Origin: Diphasiastrum complanatum
Lineage: Eukaryota > Streptophyta > Lycopodiopsida > Lycopodiales > Lycopodiaceae
Length of the DNA stretch: 64,000 nt
Reading direction: 5' to 3'
Assembly (NCBI GenBank): GCA_029204225.1
Contig: CM055097.1
Span: forward strand, 41,458,028 to 41,522,027
The notes under the pieces are model-generated. The model did not search any database. It worked only from the letters and a program-made list of their open reading frames with translations, and was not told the DNA's origin. The position numbers and the translations under genes were made by a program. Shown piece by piece: positions 56,601-64,000 of the stretch (position 1 is its first letter; each line of letters opens with the position of its first letter).

Positions 56601-59600
56601 TCTTTTTTCCACAAAAAAAAAAAATTTGCAATCTGGGTCGCGGATTGCTGACATTCTAGAACGCACGTTCCAGAACGTTCCGCTGCAACATTGCTCAAGG
56701 GTTAGAAATTATGCATTGTGTTGCATATGTTTATCATAGAAAGCGTGTTTTGACTTCAATAGTTGTGCTCCTTCACTATGATTCAGTGTAACCTGTAGGT
56801 TAGCACAAAAAAGGAAATAACCATTATATCATAGATCATAACATACCTTTCCATAACCCCCATCGCCAATCTGGTTGCTCGGACTAAAATCATTTGTGGC
56901 CGTACTTAGCTCATCATATGAAAAGCAACAAGCACCTTTTAATTGTGGAGCATCTCCTTTGACGGATCCCCAAGAAACTGTGGAAAACCAATGATAAGAA
57001 ATCCTTACAACATTTAAATGTAAGGAATAAGTTCTTTAGTTGCATGGGTGCATACATAGGACACCTCAATTGTGTACTTCAAAGTTTCAGCAGGAATGCA
57101 TTTAGAAATGACAGTAAGTTGGTTCCAAAAGGAAAAATGATCCTAAAAAAGTACAAAGGTTTTCCCCTTTCATATTTATTGGAACTACTAATACAAGAAC
57201 TCGATTACAAACAGTCACCTACTGCAGTAGCCTGCGCTTGATAAATTGGTCTTTAGTAGCTGCAATCAGAAAGCTTTTGCTTGACGAATTGTGGCATATT
57301 TGAATGTCAATTTATAACTATAAGCACTGAATATGTGATTGTATGATAAAGAAAATGTTATTCAACATTGCAAATTGGAGATTAAGAACTATTACCTGTT
57401 CAAATTTATAGAATCGTGAGCATTCAAAAGCCCTTCGACGACGACGTGTAAATCTAAATTGCATTTGAATGCACATCTCAATCTTGTCATGATAGATTAT
57501 CTGAAGAGAATAACTATTGCAGGAGTGTCATGGCTAGCAAGAGTTGGGCATGTATCTTTAGGTCAACCATGTATGTGGACCGGGAATAAGTGAAATTTAC
57601 TTAATGACCCTTAATACTGATTAATTCTTAAAAAAAGGTAAAAATTTGAATTGGTTCACTGGTATTCTTCCTATGGTGAAACAACTTGTTATGATTATTT
57701 CTTGAGCTCTCTTTAAATCAAATTTGATTAGGGTGCATGCTGTCAAACTAAGTTGGCCTTGCACATTGTGACAAGAGTTTTCTTACCAGATAGCTTGCTG
57801 CTTGATTTTAGTTTCATATATCTTCTCTTGTGCCAAAAATAGATGCCTAGTATACCAAGAAGTGCAATGAATCCTAGCACTCCGAGGATCACACCAGCAA
57901 TGATACTTTTTCCGTAAAGAGTTTTATTTCCACTACCTGCACACCAACGGAAAATTTTTGAGCTTTTAAGTTGATGTGCACTAGAGAGTTGATTCAGAAA
58001 GTATACACATTTGTAATTTATGCATCTCGAGGTTCCAAATTACATGGATGTTGTGCATCACATGAGAACTTGTACTCCAGCTTGATAGGGCATCTTACCA
58101 ATTAGTGGAGGTAGAAGGATATAGTTCAACTGATATGGGCCAAACTCATTCAGTGTGAAGTTTGAGCCCAGGCGGCTCAAAATCCTAGATACCATTTCTT
58201 GAGTCCAGGATTCGATTGCAGAAGGGAAAATTAATACATTTGCAAGTAATCGATCATCATCTGTAAAGTTAGCACTTCCAATCCATACTTGGTCTGTAGT
58301 CAGGTACAGATAGTTCTGAAGTAGATTATGCAAGTTGCTCATCCTGTCATCGGTGATATGGGTAAAACTAGGTGCATTAAACTGAAACAACAGAATCAAA
58401 GGAAATGCACAGGCACATGCTGGGGTTAAAAGCTTGTCATCTTTGCAGGATATGTTGCATGAATGTAGCTGATCAGGCTCCCAAGATTCCAAGATGGTTT
58501 CTGCTGAGCATACACTTGAGAGCAACTTGTTTCTTGTGTCATTACATATTGGGTTTCCTCCAAGTCTATGCCAATATCAAAAACCATTAGAGTCAGAAGC
58601 ACTATTTGTTGAAGACTGAAATGATGCATGGAGTTGAATAAAGATTTTTCCGGTGTACGAACTGGTAAACTTACATAAGCTGATACTGACTGGCAGATGT
58701 CAGACCAGTGACATCTGAAATATTGTTGTTTTGTAGAAAAATGGATGCAAGGGATTTTGCCACATTATCCAGCTGCACAACTCCACTTAATTGATTTGAA
58801 CGAAAGGATCTGCGCTCCAAAGTGGGCAATACAAACCTTCAGGAAATCATGTAAAGTGAATGTTTAATGTTGCAAGCAGAAATCAGGCCTGCTATGAGAG
58901 AAGGTACTTACACAACCTCCAAAGAAGAAAGCTCAAACAGCTGGGGTGGTATCATACCAGTCAGATTATCTTCATCCATTTCTCTGTACAAAATTACTAT
59001 CTGTATTAAAACATGACCTTAGAAAAGACTTTTGGCCTATCATCACCGGCTACAGTATACATCACAAATCCTTGATGTTATAATGTGATAAATGTGACTC
59101 ACATAGTCTGCAGCGTAGTCAGGTTCAATATCCAGTTTGGAAAAACTTGAGAATCAAACAAATTTATGCTTAAGCGCCTGCAAACTTAAGATTATGGGGA
59201 TAGATCAGTTAATTCTCCTGCATATCTTAAGCTTAAGAACAATCACCTTCAGAAACTGAAAAACAACACTTTATGATCGTTACATTTCTGTCTCACTTGC
59301 CATCTAGCCCTTCAAAATTTTGCAGCATTTGACACTAAAACATGTACTCACAAAAGTTCTAGCTGCTGAAGATTGGATAAATCTGGTATAGTTCCCTTCA
59401 TGCTGTTATTACTGAGATGCCTGGATGCCATTCATTTAGGTTAATCTTGAGTTTAAAGAAAGAATCAAAAACTCAAACAAGAACTAATCATGATGCAACC
59501 TTGGTCTACAGGCTCCGATAGCAACATATACGAATAAGAAATTACAAATCATGACGACTTACAGTTCCTTCAGAGACACAACATTGTTGATGCCTGTAGG

Positions 59601-61579
59601 AATTTCACCTTCAAATTGATTGCTATCAAGCCTCCTGATCAGCTCAAAAGGTTAGAAGTTTCAAAGACTCTTACATGTTTTCTTATTGAATTTGCTCGAT
59701 AACAGCCCAGCCATCGTCATAGATCATAACCCAAATGCAGAATCAACTAGCTATATAGTGCCTGAGATACTAGACTTGGCAGTTTTCATTCATCTGTATG
59801 CACCATCTTCTTAACAAATATAACCTCCTACAAATAGTAGAGGCTACACTTACAAGATCTCCATAGCCTGGAAATTAGTAACATCAGAAGGTATTGGCCC
59901 GGACAAATTGTTTCCATCCAGTAACCTGTGTTGAAAGGCAGATAGATTTCATTACACATTCTTTCTTCTCTTAAGGACAAATCAGAAAAAAGACAATTAA
60001 CTACCTCATTTACAACGACCATGAAAAATTGACAAGACCAACTGCTTTATTGAAGAGTAAAACAAGCACTTACAAATGAATGACGTTAGGCATGTAGCAG
60101 AGCTCTTTTGGAAGGAGGCCAGATAAAAAGTTCCTACTTAAATGCCTGCAAACGTTATTGTAGACAACAGAAGGATAGGCCTAATCACACATTTTAACAT
60201 TTGACTTAGTGCTAATAACAACAAATTCACATTAGAGAAACTTTAAACTTATTAAACCACTATCTTTGAAGGTAACAGAGCATGATCTGTAGACTGTAAT
60301 TAAAAGCACACAATGTTGTGATTCAAGAAAACCAAATATACTTTTTGGATGGTACTCATGGTACTTACAGATGCACTGCTGCTGTTAGGTTGTCAAGACC
60401 AAGATTTTGTTGATTATTTGTTGAGACTGGAATGTTTCCCGAAAGTAAGTTTTGTGACAAGTCAAACCAGCTGACAGACCTAAGTTTTCCCAGTGAAGAA
60501 GGAATATTTCCATCCAGATGATTGTCATTCAATGCTCTGAAAATTGTGAAGGAGGACAAATAAAGTTGTCAGCTTTTCTCTTACCTTTCTGCAACAACTC
60601 ATATATCATACTTTCAAAAAAAAAATGTTTGCTTTTTCCAAACAGTTTTCAGTTGCAGCAAGTGATGTAAAATAGATGGAAGAGAGGCTCACAAAAATTC
60701 TAATTGTGCCAGGTTGCCAAACTCAGCAGGAATACTGCCGGTGAAGCCACAAGATTGTAGATTCCTGCAATTGAAAAGAGATGGACTAATTGAGATAAAG
60801 GTACAAGCTACAACAAGTCATCGGGTTGAATTGCTGAGGTTACATACAGCATTTGTAATTTTGTAAGATTTCCAAGCTCTGTAGGAAGTGGCCCAGTAAG
60901 CATCTGATTGAAGGAAAGATCCCTGCAATGTGATGGTGATCAGATGAAAAAGAAAAAGACACGCTTGATCAAGAAACTTTTACATTTAGTAAAACCTCTT
61001 TTTTTCCAATTTTTGGGTTCGCAAAAAAGAAATTTCATGCTATTTTGAACAAATAAATTGCCCATTAGATGCTATGCAATATAAAAACACTCAGATCACA
61101 GAATGTAGGACCATGCAAAACCTTAAAATATCATTATAAGCAGGTGACAAATTTGGGATACATCCTAATATAACACTTCATCAGAACTTATGGGCCCTCA
61201 CAAAGATACTAGATTCATGAGACCCCCAATAGATCGCAGTAGTCTTCCTTGAATTCCAACTTCACCGAGGCTCCTGAAAGAACACAATCTAAATTCAAAG
61301 AGGGACAAAAACACCTACGCATATGTGTCTACAGAAAGGAGTTGGATGTCGAACTTGCAAGTCAAGGATCATTTATGTTATGCAAAAGAAGTTGGGAGCT
61401 TTTAAGTGGATTTCTTATAAAAACACGTCAACAAAAAATGGTTCCATACAATTGTGTTATATGAGTATTTGTAGCTCCATCGCATTTTACACCTTGCCAA
61501 TGCAATCCACATGGATCATTTCCTGTCCAATTTAGTCTGCTAGTTTGCCATGCTGTCAACACCGATTTTAGAGCTGTAA
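49305..61579 (-). CDS. LRR receptor-like kinase, subfamily VIII-1 (HPCA1/CARD1-like), first exon missing
   Basis: Plasma-membrane receptor kinase: extracellular LRRs, a Cys-rich juxta-LRR domain, one membrane helix and a Ser/Thr kinase. Exons found by GT-AG and frame, in gene order: 61450-61579, 61202-61273, 60848-60922, 60693-60764, 60369-60536, 60074-60145, 59854-59925, 59563-59634, 59352-59420, 59103-59177, 58912-58983, 58677-58809, 58099-58565, 57787-57936, 56847-56977, 50298-50517, 49847-50091 and 49305-49637. The 72-nt one-LRR exons and the spacer domain are typical of the At5g49770 group, some members of which sense H2O2 or quinones (established for HPCA1/CARD1). I checked frame continuity across six of the junctions and saw no stop. 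The exon with start codon and signal peptide was not found upstream of 61579. One intron is 6.3 kb and full of transposons. Confidence 0.85.
50581..50657. repeat. (TG)20(AG)18 microsatellite in a kinase intron
   Basis: A (TG) run 50581-50620 is joined directly to an (AG) run 50621-50657, 64 bp upstream (in gene direction) of the exon ending at 50517. Confidence 0.97.
50794..51064. repeat. Imperfect inverted duplication (foldback), arms about 125 bp
   Basis: The left arm (50794-50922, GGTGGTTATGAGCTCTCTG...) and right arm (51064-50942 in reverse) pair with mismatches and small gaps around a loop of about 20 bp. Both arms, read outward to inward, can be translated as related peptides starting GGYELS, followed by a T-W-K-x-L-S segment. 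So the arms look like two diverged copies of one coding fragment. Confidence 0.75.
51715..52229 (-). mobile_element. 3' end of a copia element with its LTR, in the kinase intron
   Basis: Minus-strand reading gives [20 protein letters not shown], then a [10 protein letters not shown] segment (52225-52060), the copia C-terminus, followed by the purine tract CATTGAGGGAGAG and an LTR that starts TGTTAGAAATC (52018 downward to about 51715). The 5' side is cut at about 52230 by another element. Confidence 0.7.
52230..53400 (+). mobile_element. Short LTR with primer site and copia gag start
   Basis: An LTR of roughly 180 bp ends TTTGCTACA at 52407, followed by TGGTATCAGAGCC (52408-52420). A TATTTATATG box is near 52256. 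The gag start [20 protein letters not shown], then [14 protein letters not shown], at 53250-53345 is copia-like, but it ends in stops within 120 bp. GGCGCC-rich phrases (AGGGCGCC) recur in the leader. Only the 5' end of an element is present. Confidence 0.6.
53400..54400 (+). pseudogene. LINE reverse-transcriptase remnant
   Basis: Readable blocks: [14 protein letters not shown] (usual FxDFxKAFDxV), [20 protein letters not shown] with a stop, and [13 protein letters not shown], the RT active-site strand with Val-Asp-Asp. [15 protein letters not shown] block follows. Many stops. A later stretch near 54180-54300 resembles a LINE C-terminal part weakly. The nuclease domain is missing. It lies in the sense opposite to the host kinase gene. 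Confidence 0.65.
54401..56052. other. Intron sequence without recognised element
   Basis: No coding motif. GATACAATGTTATGGACC near 55060 resembles transposon-flank phrases but has no partner. Part of the 6.3-kb kinase intron. Confidence 0.4.
56053..56693. mobile_element. hAT-type MITE, 641 bp, with 8-bp target duplication
   Basis: Terminal inverted repeats CAATGTTGCA...TGCAACATTG are flanked by the 8-bp duplication CTCAAGGG (56045-56052 and 56694-56701). Subterminal GGAACGTG/CACGTTCC-type repeats occur several times at both ends. There is no transposase ORF. Eight-bp duplication and CA(A/G)TGTTGCA ends are the hAT signature. It sits in the large kinase intron. Confidence 0.9.
56847..56977 (-). 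CDS. Receptor kinase: first kinase exon
   Basis: It encodes [20 protein letters not shown] and the Gly loop IGDGGYGK, which continues as VYKG in the exon at 50517 across the 6.3-kb intron. The donor GTATGT is at 56846-56841. Confidence 0.88.
57787..57936 (-). CDS. Receptor kinase: transmembrane exon
   Basis: It encodes [20 protein letters not shown] followed by [18 protein letters not shown]. That is one hydrophobic helix and a basic stop-transfer stretch, so the kinase is cytosolic. It is in frame with both neighbours. Confidence 0.88.
58099..58565 (-). CDS. Receptor kinase: Cys-rich juxta-LRR exon
   Basis: It starts [15 protein letters not shown] and carries six to seven cysteines in the spacing C-x3-C...C-x-C (near SCNISCKDD and PACACAFP). 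[11 protein letters not shown] and [16 protein letters not shown] follow. This block is specific to LRR VIII-1 receptors; in HPCA1, cysteines of the ectodomain are reported to sense H2O2. Whether the same pairs are present needs alignment. Confidence 0.82.
58677..61273 (-). CDS. Receptor kinase: LRR exons
   Basis: Eleven exons, mostly 69-75 nt, each coding about one LRR of the plant type (for example [20 protein letters not shown] at 59420-59352 and [20 protein letters not shown] at 60536-60471). The 168-nt exon 60369-60536 carries two repeats and the usual low-complexity insertion after IPVS. In total about 12 LRRs. Confidence 0.82.
61450..61579 (-). CDS. Receptor kinase: LRR N-terminal cap exon
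   Basis: It encodes [20 protein letters not shown] and [13 protein letters not shown], the LRRNT_2-type cap with its paired Cys, then joins the first LRR ([15 protein letters not shown]) in frame. The acceptor TTTTGCAG is at 61580-61587. The signal-peptide exon must lie further upstream. Confidence 0.82.
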
Positions 61580-61606
61580 CTGCAAAAGCAAGAAAGAGAT
61601 CATGTA

Positions 61607-61610
<4 letters not shown>

Positions 61611-61689
<79 letters not shown>
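61611..61689. repeat. (CT)n microsatellite
   Basis: About 39 CT units directly upstream of the acceptor for the cap exon of the kinase gene. In the sense strand it is a GA run. Confidence 0.97.
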
Positions 61690-61691
<2 letters not shown>

Positions 61692-62532
61692 AAAAAAAGA
61701 AATAAAAAAAGTGGTAGAGAATGTGTTGGGTGATTGAACTGGAATTTGATGTAGTTTCTTTTCCTTCATGGTACACTCGTATGCACTTGCTTTAGATCAA
61801 CATTGTCTTCCACACTCATGTTTGATATTTTGATCATCAAATTAAAGACTTAATAATACCATGTACTAGCATCCTAGGAGCAGGATCACAAATAAAACAT
61901 CACACATAAAGATCTCCAACTAAGAACTCTGTATAAGAGTGGTCATAGACAGGTACCTATTAGGAAGTGTAGATGATTCTCCTACAAAGACTTTAGGAAT
62001 CAGATTCCTATGGAATTATGCAGCCCTGAAGGAAACCTTCTAGAAGCTACAAGCTCATGTTATTGGGCACTTGCCTAGTCGACCTAGATCATCACTACTA
62101 GTAGGGACCATGGGTCCAATTCATTATGAACATGATGGCAAGAAAATGATAAAATAGGACTACTAAATACAAGTGGATATGTTTCCAACAGCATGGACAC
62201 AAAACATTATTGGAGATAAACAATAACCCCGTTATGGTTGAATATTATCACAACAAAGTTGACAAAAGATCTAGTATAATGCACCAAAAACAAGTACACT
62301 GCATGATAGTGTAATAGCCTTTGGGCATATTTGATAAGGGGTGCATGATCCGAAAACAGTTCTGGGAATCATGATTAGCCTATAGCACCATAGAAAACTA
62401 AGTCTTAACATCTATCTTGCGTGTTGTTGATGTGACTATGAGCATCAAGGTAGGATCTATAAAGATTGACAATGTGGAGGTGATATTGTGAACATTGCAA
62501 GTGCCTTTACAAATAATTATGAGCAAGGATAG
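61690..62532. other. Region upstream of the kinase gene, no exon found
   Basis: I searched the minus strand for a signal peptide with an ATG and a donor and saw none I would trust. The first exon may lie further right or have been lost. Confidence 0.4.
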
Positions 62533-64000
62533 ATGCATCAACATAGGCAACCAAAGAAATCATCTACAAGGAGAAATCTCCTCGTCCCCCCCGCCCCCGT
62601 TGCTCTGATCAAATCAACCTCCCTATACTTGGCAGATCTTAGTACCAGCTGGTTGGAGAGTTCACCAAAAGAAACTTGCTCCCCTCCTAGCTCCCACCTG
62701 GATAGCTTCATTAGCAAATTTTGTAGGTCTATTCCCAATGACGATTTCTGCTGCAACAAAACATCTTCTGACTCAGACAGCCCTTCTACGCTACAACTGA
62801 GAAGGTTGGGACTTTATTCTTTGGATAATCCGGTTTCTCCTCCTAGTACCAAGAGTTCTGACAGCATAGCTATTATTGAGAGGGAACCTCTGGCTGAGCG
62901 AGGTAAATTGGGTGTTGTTATCATTCCCCGTAAAGAATCAAGCGAGAATTCTGAGAGCTTGTTTGGCCCTGAGTTATTGATTCTACCATCAAGGAATAAT
63001 GGTAAGGCTGTTGTTCAAATCAACAAAAATCCAAAAGAAACTCCATCGAAGGACCACTTGGAAATGTATATGCAGGGCCCTAACTCTAATGATGCTAGAA
63101 GTATTGAAGCGAAGGCAAATATGGTAGAGTTGATATGAATGATCGTGACCCCACAAATAAGCATGAAAAAGAGTTGGAACGGGATCCTTCTCTCGCACCC
63201 ATGCTACCATTGTCGCTGCTAAGCAGATTTCTAAGTCCTTAGTAGTATCAACCAGTGATCAGCTACTCGGACAGCGCGAGAGATTAGAGGAATGTTCGAA
63301 ATCTACTTCTCCCAACAAAAGCTCAGATATAGAGACGCAGAAAATTAACCAGGCTTCCAACCAGGACAGTGTTATGCAGAGACATTAACTGGCAAAACTA
63401 TGATGGCTGCAGATTTTATTTACTCAGCTGCTCCTCACGAAAGTGCAGACATAACTAGGCAGAAAATTAACCAGGTCTTCTCCCAGAACAGCGATATATA
63501 GAGACAGCAGAATGGTAAAACGATTACGTCCGGGGATTTTATTTGCTCTGCTGCTCCCCAGATTTCACAGCTCCAATGTTCTGAGACTAGAATGGAAGAG
63601 ATTTCAAACTCAATCGTTAGAGATCATATCACGAATGTGGGCGACAATCAGACTGTAAGTCAATGTGATTGCGAAAAGGCTCGTTCCCCCTGCGAAAATC
63701 AATCTTTGATAGTCCTAGGAAAAATCTGCTTTGATTCAACTGATAGAAATAAGGATGAATCTGGCAACATAAAGGATACAGACGAGATCCCTTCTACCAT
63801 ATCTCTGGCACTGCAGAAGGAATAGGCAGATGAATTGGCAGCAAACTCCTTGGAACTTGACAAGCTAGAAGCAGCATATAGAAAGGACCACAACATTTGT
63901 TGTTTTCTCCGTCAAGACCTTGGCCTTTCAACCCGAGAAACCAAGTTTCTCTCCTTTGCTTTTACTCATGGTGACCTTGGCCAGATTTTGCAACAGAATG
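62533..64000 (+). pseudogene. Unrecognised decayed coding stretch, runs off the window
   Basis: A 201-codon frame (62533-63138) rich in Ser/Pro/Glu is followed, after shifts and stops, by further codon-like stretches: 63592-63825 and, after a TAG, LAANSLELDKLEAAYRKDHN to the window end. The style is that of a transposon ORF1 or a charged linker region, and a LINE ORF1 is possible, but no zinc knuckle or RRM is visible. I do not recognise it. Confidence 0.35.

Overview
This is eukaryotic nuclear DNA from a land plant. It has spliceosomal GT-AG introns, an intron-rich leucine-rich-repeat receptor kinase of a plant-only subfamily, and layers of Ty1/copia, Ty3/gypsy, LINE, hAT and tRNA-derived elements. 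I found no bacterial-style operons, rRNA genes or CRISPR. A DUF7869-type gene and a DNA-methylase-like gene next to each other hint at a non-angiosperm plant such as a fern, but that is only an inference. Base composition is AT-rich throughout.

Layout. 0.6-1.1 kb: LINE remnant (-). 1.1-4.2 kb: a non-autonomous LTR element (element A). 4.2-6.1 kb: a gypsy gag remnant (-) and a 25-bp minisatellite. 6.1-8.7 kb: no gene seen. 8.75-12.5 kb: a decayed copia element (C). 12.6-14.6 kb: a decayed DUF7869 gene (-). 14.6-24.8 kb: a broken, intron-containing gene (+). It has a possible ParB-like part and a C-terminal N4/N6 DNA-methylase-like domain, and it is split by a composite copia insertion (15.7-19.4 kb) and a gypsy insertion (20.6-23.8 kb). 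24.8-29.5 kb: AT-rich spacer with a tRNA-like retroposon, an array of short hairpins and a long CT microsatellite. 30.1-43.9 kb: a three-level nest. Copia D is interrupted by the non-autonomous LTR element E, and E is interrupted by the young copia element F, which has one uninterrupted 1322-codon ORF. 43.9-47.8 kb: further copia and gypsy fragments, including a second copy of a foreign ORF carried inside a copia element. 49.3-61.6 kb: a minus-strand LRR receptor kinase gene (subfamily VIII-1, HPCA1/CARD1-like). All kinase landmarks are intact, and one 6.3-kb intron holds an inverted duplication, a copia end, an LTR/gag fragment, a LINE RT and a hAT MITE. 62.5-64 kb: an unrecognised decayed coding stretch.

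How it fits together. The only gene that looks able to make a cellular protein is the receptor kinase. Its first (signal-peptide) exon was not found. The only mobile element that looks nearly intact is F, with 2 differences in 682 bp between its LTRs, although its protease active site reads D-L-G instead of D-S/T-G. The nesting order and LTR divergence agree on relative age: F is youngest, E older, D older still, and the gypsy element in the methylase-like gene is similar in age to E or slightly older. The most interesting items are the broken methylase-like gene beside a DUF7869 gene, a non-autonomous LTR family with a duplicated protein module of unknown function, a foreign ORF replacing reverse transcriptase in a copia lineage, and the hairpin array near 27.2-27.5 kb.
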